Of a stretch of 9,525 nucleotides of DNA, positions 1 to 5,592 are shown in pieces (positions within the stretch are counted from its first letter, which is position 1; each line of letters starts with the position of its first letter). The stretch is from CAYPCH01 sp964409165 (GTDB lineage Bacteria; Bacillota; Clostridia; Acetivibrionales; Acetivibrionaceae): the NCBI GenBank assembly GCA_964409165.1, contig CAYPCH010000136.1:1-9525 (forward strand), read 5' to 3'. The position numbers were made by a program, and so were the translations under genes. The notes below the pieces were generated by a model. The model did not search any database and was not told the DNA's origin. It worked only from the letters and a program-made list of their open reading frames with translations.

Positions 1-136
1 GACGTTCGCTAGCTGGTCTATTATATGGATAATGTACAGTTCATAACTCAACAGGATTAGTCGGTTATAATCATTTGACGAAGCTAGGGAATGATACAAA
101 AACGCTCGTCACCAATAATGCTTAATGAAATGCAAT

Positions 137-1084
137 TTATACTTCTTGTGTATCTTCTATAATAATAGTAATTTCTTCATCTGATATATTGTGATTTGGA
201 TTGCTAAGTAATGTATCTTGCAAGGATGCTTTTAATTTGTCACAACACGGCTTAAATGTAACAAAAGTGATACTTCCGCTAATTATTCCACCAACAACAG
301 GAATTGCCTTTTTAAAAGTTTGAGCAAATATTTTTTTAGTCAAGTTTACATTAAACCACTTCATAACACTTTTTACAATAGGATAAATAGCTCCCTTGTT
401 AAGAGCAGCTTTTATCAGTTTCTTTTCAACACCTTTTGCTAAAGCTTTTGCCATTGCTTTTATAGCATTATTTGCACCAGCAACTCCATACATTACTCCC
501 AAGCAGAGAATTAATATGTTTATTGTTTCAGAATCAAATTTTTGTCCTTTTTGTTCGGTATCTATTTCTGGAAACCCGTACAAATATAAAAGTTTTTGTG
601 TCGCTCTTAGCATATATCCGTAGTATTGAGCAACATCAGCAGGAATTGTAGCAACCATTGCTACTCCCCCCGGAGTGCTAAGTGCCGCAGAGATACCTGA
701 TACGCAATTCCTTTCAAACTTGATTACTTCATCAGCAATTTTATTTATTTCTGTTAATGGTATATTAGCTTGTGCTGGAGTATTAGCTATTGCAGCGTCA
801 ATAACCTTTTGTGGATAATTTTTATAAAGTTCTCTTTTAAGAAATTCAGCACGGTTGATTTTAATACCTGGAACCTTCAATCCCAAAATGATAATATCTT
901 CAATATCTATTTCACCATTACTATTTTGGTCGATTACATTTATAACAGAATCCCTCGAATTTTCTGCTAAATCTTTTGATTTGTTAGCAATATCTTTTGT
1001 AATTTTGGCAACTTTATTTGCTAATCCTTGTAAATTCTCACCTGCTTTTTTACCATCAAACAGTTTTTCTTTTTCATTTCTCAT
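137..1084 (-). CDS. EcsC-like protein with an EF-hand-type calcium loop
   Basis: This 315-residue protein has an unknown biochemical role. From about residue 80 to 290 it resembles the EcsC family: a helical region containing IPADVAQYYGYMLRATQKL (148-166), then Gly/Ala-rich hydrophobic stretches (188-204 and 260-277) that could associate with membrane. Upstream is a basic, Lys-rich helix (1-45) and one loop matching the EF-hand pattern, with D52, N54, N56, E58, D60 and D63 at ligand positions 1, 3, 5, 7, 9 and 12. Calcium binding is inferred. I chose ATG at 1084-1082 because AAAGGTGAG lies a few bases upstream; the open frame continues to a TTG at 1345, but that part is a metallo-beta-lactamase remnant. 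No signal peptide is seen. No operon partner or terminator is evident. Confidence is high that it is a gene and moderate for the family. Confidence 0.72.
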   Translation of the reverse strand: MRNEKEKLFDGKKAGENLQGLANKVAKITKDIANKSKDLAENSRDSVINVIDQNSNGEIDIEDIIILGLKVPGIKINRAEFLKRELYKNYPQKVIDAAIANTPAQANIPLTEINKIADEVIKFERNCVSGISAALSTPGGVAMVATIPADVAQYYGYMLRATQKLLYLYGFPEIDTEQKGQKFDSETINILILCLGVMYGVAGANNAIKAMAKALAKGVEKKLIKAALNKGAIYPIVKSVMKWFNVNLTKKIFAQTFKKAIPVVGGIISGSITFVTFKPCCDKLKASLQDTLLSNPNHNISDEEITIIIEDTQEV

Positions 1085-1345
1085 AAGTCTCACCTTTCTT
1101 ATACTCTCAGCATCTCCAGTAAATATGAATGAAGTTTTTTTGTAGGTTAGTTTTATTACTGCTAAATAATTGTTAATTTCTTCATAAGTATCACTATTAG
1201 GAGCTAATAGTGATACTTTTAATGCTGAGTCAAGATCAATGTTGATGCCTGCTTTTGCAGTAGATACTTTTAATCCTGGGTGTTTTTGCATATCCCCCCG
1301 AAAGGATAAATATCTGCTTTGAACCTTTGTTATTAAAGGGTTCAA
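1085..1345 (-). pseudogene. ComEC/Rec2-type metallo-beta-lactamase domain remnant
   Basis: In frame with and directly upstream of the EcsC-like gene, about 65 codons read like the second half of the secreted or periplasmic-facing metallo-beta-lactamase domain found in ComEC/Rec2 DNA-uptake proteins. The recognisable pieces are LKVSLLAPNSDTYEEINNY, then VIKLTY, then SFIFTGDAES. The zinc-binding HxHxDH motif should lie further upstream but is absent; the frame meets a TGA at 1357-1355. The 3' part of the family domain is also missing, because the sequence passes after GDAES straight into the ribosome binding site of the next gene. No Shine-Dalgarno sequence serves the TTG at 1345. It is therefore a fragment cut at both ends, not an N-terminal domain of the downstream protein. 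A real fusion remains possible but unlikely. Confidence 0.65.
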
Positions 1346-2110
1346 AGTAGATGTTCATTGTCAAAGACCTACTAGAGGATTATCGTCATAATTTTCTTTG
1401 ATTTCTACTTCTGCTTCAGATATATCATCATCTTTCGGATCAACATATTTTCTACACCTCAGTTTTGGAACGTTTTTGGAATGTAAATACCAGTCCCTAC
1501 AGTTCTATCAAAAACAATGGGGATTTGTGCATAGAACCCTATATATTCCTTTACATTGACAATTGAAGGATATTTGTGAAACTACCAATATATACATATA
1601 TCGACAAAAAGCACTCAGAAAATAACATTAAATTAAAATTAGGGGTACGTTTAGTACGGGTACAGCCGACATACGTGTAAAAATAACCATTATGTAAGAA
1701 ATTTTTACCGATTGTTTCCTGATTATAAGTAGCCAAATAGTCAAAATTATCAATCCATAAAATCCTGCAAACCTTTTCTTTTAAACCGTTTCAGGGCAAA
1801 ATAACTACCATCAACTGATAAAATCTTTTTATCAATTGATGGTAGTTAATATGGTGGAGCGAGGTACTATGCCCTGATAATCCCCATATTTGTCCTTTTC
1901 GTTGAGTATTTAAGCAATATAGATTACAATATAACCCCATATCAAAAATTTTGGAGATTTAGGCTTATAACGGGGTATGAGTAGTAACGGAACAAAAAAT
2001 CGGCTATAAGGTTAAAAGCTTGTAATAACAAGGCTTGAAAAGATAAACACATTTTATTTTGATGCTATCCGTAAACCGACTATATTTACAACGAACGTTC
2101 ATAAATCAGG
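1346..2110. other. non-coding or degenerate stretch without an intact gene
   Basis: No open frame here has a convincing ribosome binding site. On the minus strand there are three overlapping-frame traces: about 1551-1790 (LKEKVCRILWIDNFDYL onward, no good start), about 1448-1584 (ending GTGIYIPKTFQN) and about 1361-1530 (an acidic tail ending DDNPLVGL). They could be one gene broken by frameshifts, but I recognise no family, and AT-rich sequence can produce such frames by chance. A long palindrome lies at 1791-1877. From 1880 to 2110 I see only AT-rich sequence with no gene. Confidence 0.4.
1791..1877. repeat. long asymmetric inverted repeat (MITE-like or cruciform)
   Basis: Inner arms of 19 bp, AACTACCATCAACTGATAA (1803-1821) and its near-complement (1829-1847), differ at one position and enclose a 7-base loop. 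Outside them an 8-bp perfect pair, TCAGGGCA (1791-1798) and TGCCCTGA (1870-1877), closes the structure. The spacers between inner and outer arms are unequal, 4 bases on the left and 22 on the right, so the right side carries about 18 extra bases. No T-run follows the inner stem on either strand in a way that would make it a plain terminator. It may be a tiny transposon-like element or a recombination relic. Confidence 0.55.
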
Positions 2111-2115
2111 ATAGT

Positions 2116-2135
2116 GTCTTATCAAGTGGTGTAAA
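2116..2135. repeat. left terminal inverted repeat of the IS256-type element
   Basis: This 20-base end pairs with 3715-3734 at 17 of 20 positions. The inner 11 bases, AGTGGTGTAAA, are identical. The three mismatches are consecutive. Confidence 0.7.
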
Positions 2136-2166
2136 TTGTTTTCTACTTTATTTCTTAATTTCCGCT

Positions 2167-2215
2167 AATGTGGTTGTCAAGGGCCAAAACCGGGCTTTTC
2201 CTTGACAACCACATT
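2167..2215. terminator. perfect 16-bp stem hairpin inside the IS, downstream of the transposase
   Basis: AATGTGGTTGTCAAGG (2167-2182) and its exact complement (2200-2215) enclose a 17-base loop. It sits between the transposase stop and the left end of the insertion sequence. Such a stem could stop transcription entering the element from outside or leaving the transposase gene. However, no clean run of T follows on either strand, so the terminator role is inferred from position and stability only. Confidence 0.45.
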
Positions 2216-2373
2216 TCGCCATGCTACATACTAACTGCCGAGGGATGAAGGGAAGAAGCAAGTTTAACTTACCACATCCCCCGTAATTTTCCAGTATAGC
2301 ATAGCGAGCACTACCTATGCAGCTTTAAGTCTACTTAAAACCGCCTCAGGAATTAGCAAAAAAAGCAAGCGTT

Positions 2374-3612
2374 CTATTTGCACAATAGTGCAACTGGTTC
2401 TAATGTGTAAGTTGCAATTGCAGATTTTACCACCTTATTCATAGACTCCTTACTAAAATACTTTCTGCCTATTTGCCACTCCTCATGTTGTTCAATGAGT
2501 AATGACCCTACCAGTCTAATCACTGATTGTCGATTTGGAAATATGCTCACCACATCAGTCCTTCGCCGTATTTCCCGATTCAATCGTTCTAATGGATTTG
2601 TGGAATGGAGCTGTGCCCAATGCTCCTGTGGAAACTCCATATATTGTAGCACACTTTCACATCCATTTGCTAGAACCTCCATTGCCTTTGGGAATCTATC
2701 TTTCAGTTGATCTACAACTGTATATAATTGCTCCTTGGCTGATTTCTGATCCGGTGCCGCAAATATCGTTCTTACTATTGCTGATACCATACCTTGCTGT
2801 TTTCTTGGTACCTGACACAATACATTTCTCATAAAATGCACGCGGCACCTTTGCCATGAACAACCTCCTAGAACTTCTGAAATTGCACTTTTTAAGCCTT
2901 CGTGGGCATCACTGATAACAAGTTGTACTCCGTGTAATCCACGGCTTACAAGTCGACGTAAAAACTCTGTCCAGAAAGGTCCGTTTTCTGTCATTCCTAC
3001 ATCAAATCCTAGAATCTCACGTTCACCATTTTCATTAACACCTACTGCAACGACTAATGTCATGTTTTCTACATGACCACCTTCACGCACTTTTGGAAAC
3101 GTAGCATCTAACCACAAGTATGGATATTTAAGTGTTAATTCACGATTTGTAAATTTATTTACATGTTCATCAAGTTCCTGACTTATTCGTGATACCTTGC
3201 TCTTATCAATACCCTCCATACCAAGTGCTTGAACTAATTCATCCACCTTTCGGGTGCTTATACCATGGACATATGCTTCCTGCACAACATTAACAAGTGC
3301 CTTTTCCCACGTACGCCGAGGCTCTAGAAAACTTGGAAAGTAGGTTCTCTCTCGAAGTTTAGGTATATTCAAATCAATGGTACCAAGCCGGGTGTTATAA
3401 GGTCTAGTACGTACCCCATTTCTTTGGTTACTTCTTTCTTCCGTACGCTCATACTTATCTGCACCGATTTTTGCTGTTACTTCAGCTTCCATCAACTTGT
3501 TTAGAATTAATGCCATTAGCCCTCTCATGAAATCTCCATCTTTTACATGTGCATAATGCTTGAAAATTTCCTCAATTAGTGGCATTATATCTCTTGTGTC
3601 TTTTGTAGCCAC
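2374..3612 (-). CDS. IS256-family (mutator-type) transposase
   Basis: This 412-residue DDE transposase catalyses cut-and-paste or copy-out transposition of the surrounding element in the cytoplasm. Residues are counted from the chosen start. The family landmarks are present: D169 in LWLDATFPK, D235 in VISDAHEG, and E342 in NPLERLNREIRRRTDVV. The family's RCRVHF segment follows the second aspartate. The N-terminal region carries the ERSNQRNG stretch usual for the family. The length is normal and no frameshift is seen, so it looks functional. I chose GTG at 3612-3610 because GGAGG lies six to seven bases upstream; the longer frame to an ATG at 3660 adds 16 residues with no family character. The start codon lies inside a 12-bp inverted repeat (3607-3618 with 3658-3669), which may limit translation. 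No passenger gene is present. Confidence 0.92.
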   Translation of the reverse strand: MATKDTRDIMPLIEEIFKHYAHVKDGDFMRGLMALILNKLMEAEVTAKIGADKYERTEERSNQRNGVRTRPYNTRLGTIDLNIPKLRERTYFPSFLEPRRTWEKALVNVVQEAYVHGISTRKVDELVQALGMEGIDKSKVSRISQELDEHVNKFTNRELTLKYPYLWLDATFPKVREGGHVENMTLVVAVGVNENGEREILGFDVGMTENGPFWTEFLRRLVSRGLHGVQLVISDAHEGLKSAISEVLGGCSWQRCRVHFMRNVLCQVPRKQQGMVSAIVRTIFAAPDQKSAKEQLYTVVDQLKDRFPKAMEVLANGCESVLQYMEFPQEHWAQLHSTNPLERLNREIRRRTDVVSIFPNRQSVIRLVGSLLIEQHEEWQIGRKYFSKESMNKVVKSAIATYTLEPVALLCK

Positions 3613-3669
3613 GATATGACCTCCTCTACATTTTGTTTCCTTAACACAGTAGAAAACCATATCGTGGCT
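3607..3669 (-). promoter_or_regulatory. 12-bp inverted repeat covering the transposase start codon
   Basis: AGCCACGATATG (3607-3618) and CATATCGTGGCT (3658-3669) are exact complements separated by 39 bases. In the transposase mRNA the 3' arm contains the GTG start codon (3612-3610), and the Shine-Dalgarno sequence lies just inside the loop. Folding would block initiation on any transcript long enough to include both arms. In IS10 and IS50 comparable hairpins stop expression from outside promoters. That this one does so is an inference. Confidence 0.5.
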
Positions 3670-3714
3670 TTGTTTTCAAGGAACAATGTTTACCATTAAA
3701 ATTACGCCACCGAT

Positions 3715-3734
3715 TTTACACCACTACTTAAGAC
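3715..3734. repeat. right terminal inverted repeat of the IS256-type element
   Basis: TTTACACCACTACTTAAGAC is the complement of the left end at 17 of 20 positions. It lies upstream of the transposase, about 100 bases from its start codon. Confidence 0.7.
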
Positions 3735-3910
3735 TATAACAAAAAAAGAATCCATGAAACTATAAAAGAGATGACCCAAGGCACCTATAATCACCAGCCT
3801 TTTATATATAATATTGTCTATAAACGGCATAATAACAAAAATTCACCTACTATAGTGTTTTTCAAAATTGTATTTTTTATTCCATGAAATACATATAATA
3901 ATACGGAGAA

Positions 3911-3944
3911 TTAACTGTATTATTTAACGTATATATGATATAAT
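3911..3944 (+). promoter_or_regulatory. candidate promoter of the Phd/RelE-type operon
   Basis: TTAACT (3911-3916) and TATGAT (3934-3939) are separated by 17 bases. An overlapping TATAAT lies at 3939-3944. The start of transcription would be near 3948, about 28 bases before the antitoxin ATG. The region is very AT-rich, so the exact hexamers are tentative. Phd/YefM antitoxins usually repress their own promoter, and the operator would be expected here, but I see no clear palindrome. Confidence 0.45.
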
Positions 3945-3975
3945 AAAAGAGAAGAAACGAAGGGAGGCGAAAAAA

Positions 3976-4320
3976 ATGTTAAGCGAAAAAACCCTTGAAA
4001 CGGTGCAGGGATTTAAAAAAATGGTCACCGTTACAGAGATCGCCCGGGGAAAGATAACCTCAGTTTTAAACAACATTTCAAAAGACAAAAAGCCTTATTT
4101 CATAGTACGCAACAATAAGCCTGAAGCTGCCATTGTATCGATTGAAGATTTGACAGCACTCCTGGAAGCACAGGAAAATTATGAGCTTTTACAGCTGACA
4201 GTTGAACGCATGAAAAATTTTGACCCTGACAAGAGCATCCCGATGAGCGAGGTCATGAAGAAATACGGCATTACACAAGAGGAAGTCAAAAAAGGTATAG
4301 AAACGGTAGAGATTGAATAA
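3976..4320 (+). CDS. Phd/YefM-type antitoxin
   Basis: This 114-residue protein is the antitoxin of a type II pair. It is expected to bind the promoter DNA through its N-terminal domain and to neutralise the RelE-type toxin encoded next. Residues 15-65 show the Phd/YefM pattern: MVTVTEIARGKITSVLNNIS, then PYFIVRNNKPEAAIVSIEDL. The C-terminal half is charged and helical (66-114), as expected for the toxin-wrapping part, and is somewhat longer than in short YefM proteins. GGGAGG ends nine bases before the ATG, fixing the start. The stop codon overlaps the toxin start by one base (TAATG), which implies translational coupling. Upstream is a candidate promoter; the IS256-type element ends about 235 bases before it and does not disrupt it. 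Confidence 0.87.
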   Translation: MLSEKTLETVQGFKKMVTVTEIARGKITSVLNNISKDKKPYFIVRNNKPEAAIVSIEDLTALLEAQENYELLQLTVERMKNFDPDKSIPMSEVMKKYGITQEEVKKGIETVEIE

Positions 4321-4667
4321 TGTGGGAGGTTAAATTTATACCCGAGGCGGAAAAGGAGTTCGGCGAATTAGACAAAGGCTTTCAAAAACAGGTTATCTTC
4401 GGAATTGCTAAAGTGTCCCAAAATCCTCTGCCATCAACAGAGGGAGGATATGGAAAGCCACTCGGAAATAAAAATAACCTCAACCTCACAGGCTTTTTTA
4501 AAATCAAATACAGAAGCATCGCCATCAGGGTGGTTTATTCCCTTGCGAGAGAAGAACAGGTTATGAATATTGTGGTAGTAAACAAGCGAGATGAGGATGA
4601 GTGCTATAATTTAGCAGACCAAAGAAAAACCAAGTACGGAGAAAAACTGTTCAAAGATGATTTTTAA
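4320..4667 (+). CDS. RelE/ParE-family toxin
   Basis: This 115-residue protein belongs to the RelE/ParE superfamily. RelE members cleave mRNA in the ribosome, while ParE members poison gyrase; sequence alone does not tell which applies here. Evidence includes the N-terminal strand-helix VKFIPEAEKEFGELDKG, the core FFKIKYRSIAIRVVYSL (59-75), and the final strand MNIVVVNKRDEDECY (82-96), where basic and tyrosine residues typical of RelE catalytic centres occur (K61, R65, R70, R90, Y96). The length is slightly above the usual 85-100 because of a basic tail. The ATG overlaps the antitoxin stop by one base, and the GGAG-like sequence within the end of the antitoxin is weak, so coupling probably drives translation. 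A terminator follows at once. No damage is seen. Confidence 0.85.
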   Translation: MWEVKFIPEAEKEFGELDKGFQKQVIFGIAKVSQNPLPSTEGGYGKPLGNKNNLNLTGFFKIKYRSIAIRVVYSLAREEQVMNIVVVNKRDEDECYNLADQRKTKYGEKLFKDDF

Positions 4668-4691
4668 AGGGTCGGTTTTACGGCCCTTTTT
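4666..4691 (+). terminator. rho-independent terminator of the Phd/RelE-type operon
   Basis: AAAGGGTCG and CGGCCCTTT form a nine-pair stem with one G-T wobble and a six-base loop, followed by a short T-run. It overlaps the last bases of the toxin stop codon. Confidence 0.75.
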
Positions 4692-4731
4692 GAGGTTATA
4701 GGCACAACCCCTCCAAATTTTTGGCATTAAC
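4692..4731 (+). repeat. candidate terminal repeat of a Tn3-family element
   Basis: Just outside the transposase remnant, 40 bases begin GAGGTTATAGG and end TTTTTGGCATTAAC. This has the layout of Tn3-type ends, which are about 38 bp, begin with a G-rich run and end near TAAG. The tnpA stop codon lies 18 bases further in, as expected for a Tn3 end. There is no second copy in the window to pair with, so this is weak. Confidence 0.28.
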
Positions 4732-4749
4732 AAACATTACCAATTACAT

Positions 4750-4921
4750 CTATTTTATTTGAAGAACAGATATTATCTCTTCTAAATCAATTGGACATTT
4801 GTTGCTACAAAATGCATAATGCCCAAGTAAACGAATATGCTGCCAAGCCACAGATGAGATTCTTTTTAACTTTTCAATAGCTTTAGTATTATTGCAGGAT
4901 TTATATTTTTCAAGTATTAGG
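4750..4921 (-). pseudogene. Tn3-family transposase, C-terminal remnant
   Basis: About 57 codons read on the minus strand from roughly 4921 to a TAG at 4752-4750. They contain EKLKRISSVAWQHIRLLGHY and PIDLEEIISVL, which match the extreme C-terminus of Tn3-family TnpA proteins (typically SPxxWxHIxxxGxYxF followed by an acidic helix). The rest of the roughly 1000-residue protein, including the catalytic DDE residues, is missing. The frame continues a little upstream but hits a stop near 4956, so the break lies between about 4918 and 4956. No resolvase or passenger genes are present. It is the scar of a transposon that was mostly deleted. Confidence 0.62.
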
Positions 4922-4977
4922 GGGGAAGGAAACTGTAAAGTCTCTAACCTACCCGACTATATAAAATCGCACGCTAG

Positions 4978-5003
4978 CCGACGCGTCCTGCGTCGGGTTT
5001 TTT
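4978..5003 (+). terminator. strong rho-independent terminator without an upstream gene
   Basis: CCGACGC and GCGTCGG form a perfect seven-pair GC-rich stem with a five-base loop, followed by GTTTTTT. No plus-strand gene ends just before it. The nearest upstream sequence is the Tn3 remnant on the other strand. It probably belonged to a gene or leader removed by rearrangement, or now shields the membrane peptide gene. Confidence 0.8.
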
Positions 5004-5058
5004 GGAAAGGCTTTGTAAGTTGTTATTAAGTAGAATTTCTTAAAGGGAGGTGTATTGC

Positions 5059-5205
5059 TTGAGTAAAATTACACACGGCAGCAAACGAACTATTTTAATT
5101 ATTTGTTTAGTTATATTTGCTATTTTGATACCTACTATCTATTTGGTAATACAAAATAGTAAATCAAATGAAATTGATACTTTACAGAATTACAATTCGG
5201 GGTAA
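5059..5205 (+). CDS. 48-residue single-pass membrane peptide, possibly truncated
   Basis: A TTG start is preceded at six bases by the strong ribosome binding site AAAGGGAGGTG. The product has a short basic head (SKITHGSKR), one hydrophobic span of about 22 residues (residues 11-31), and a polar tail of about 17 residues. It is thus a type II or signal-anchor membrane peptide with the tail outside. I recognise no family. The stop codon ends one base before the MITE-like element at 5206, so the gene may be the surviving 5' end of a longer exported protein cut by that insertion. A natural small membrane protein is the alternative. The good start signal supports expression. Confidence 0.55.
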   Translation: MSKITHGSKRTILIICLVIFAILIPTIYLVIQNSKSNEIDTLQNYNSG

Positions 5206-5431
5206 TGGGAGCATCCGTGCTCTTAACTTAACTATCAAAACTCATAGAATACTATAAATACTATGAGTTTTGATAGTTAAGTTAACTGTCACCAGGGGCA
5301 AAGTAACTTTTAAAGTCAGGTATATCAATGCTTTGAAGGCTTATATGAAATTTATAAAAATTCAATTTATACAATAGGCTATTTTACTGCGTTTTAAAAC
5401 TATTTTGCCCCTTATGACACGGATGCATCCA
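5206..5431. mobile_element. MITE-like element with about 40-bp terminal inverted repeats
   Basis: The right end (5392-5431) read in reverse begins TGGATGCATCCGTG, then TCATAAGGGGCAAA. The left end begins TGGGAGCATCCGTG (5206-5219), breaks off, and resumes at 5287 with TGTCACCAGGGGCAAAG. Joining the two left pieces across the break gives a 40-base repeat matching the right one at 32 positions. The 67-69 bases between the pieces are a perfect palindrome, best seen as a later insertion. Without it the element would be about 157 bp. It encodes nothing, so it would need a transposase supplied elsewhere. No target-site duplication is visible. I do not recognise the parent insertion sequence. Confidence 0.6.
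5223..5285. repeat. perfect palindrome, 25-bp arms and 13-base loop
   Basis: The arms 5223-5247 and 5261-5285 are exact complements. They begin TTAACTTAACTATC and end CATAG, with AATACTATAAATA between. The palindrome interrupts the left terminal repeat of the element at 5206-5431. The dinucleotide TG occurs on both sides of the insert (5218-5219 and 5287-5288), which may be a two-base duplication or the exact exchange point. Confidence 0.85.
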
Positions 5432-5592
5432 CTGGACCAAGGAAGAAGGGCTCGGCGGGTCCGCTTCAGGAACGTCATGAATCAAAAACGATATATGGGA
5501 ATTGCCGCCCACACTTATGTGCGAATTTTACCTGCAAAAATGAAAGTTATTTGCCTTAAATTAATTGAAATCAGAAAGGTGTGGAATAAAAA
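5432..5592. other. unassigned stretch, GC-richer than its surroundings
   Basis: About 5416-5530 is visibly richer in G and C than the rest of the window. One plus-strand frame is open from 5405 to 5629, but it has no ribosome binding site and an odd Arg-rich composition. A second frame (from 5415, YDTDASTGPRKKGSAGP onward) ends with a stop near 5560. I recognise neither. It may be the tail of a toxin gene once preceding the immunity-like protein, or debris of an insertion sequence. Confidence 0.3.

Larger units (their letters stand above)
2111..3740 (-). mobile_element. IS256-family insertion sequence
   Basis: An IS256/mutator-type transposase gene is bounded by inverted ends. On the left is GTCTTATCAAGTGGTGTAAA (2116-2135). 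On the right, read on the minus strand, is GTCTTAAGTAGTGGTGTAAA (3734-3715). The two share 17 of 20 positions, with looser similarity outside. The exact outer limits are uncertain by a few bases because the flanks ATAGT and TATAAC differ by an apparent indel. I see no target-site duplication next to either end, which suggests an old or rearranged copy. There are about 240 bases between the transposase stop and the left end, including a strong hairpin; this is longer than usual for the family. Transposition was probably possible when the element arrived, since the transposase is intact. Confidence 0.8.

Noticed and set aside
396..1145. Plus-strand open frames opposite the EcsC-like gene
   Set aside because: They are complements of the real minus-strand gene, with hydrophobic, Phe/Ser-rich products and no ribosome binding sites.
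137..1345. A single 402-residue protein
   Set aside because: The first 87 codons are a metallo-beta-lactamase remnant with a TTG start and no ribosome binding site. A good ATG with AAAGGTGAG lies at 1084.
1551..1736. 61-codon minus-strand gene
   Set aside because: It depends on a TTG with no ribosome binding site and has no recognisable family; kept only as part of a degenerate stretch.
1844..1866. tRNA gene 3' end on the minus strand (CTCGCTCCACCA)
   Set aside because: No T-loop (GGTTCGA-type) or other arms lie upstream, so only the last dozen bases resemble a tRNA.
2495..2834. Plus-strand open frames opposite the transposase
   Set aside because: They are shadows of the intact IS256-type transposase.
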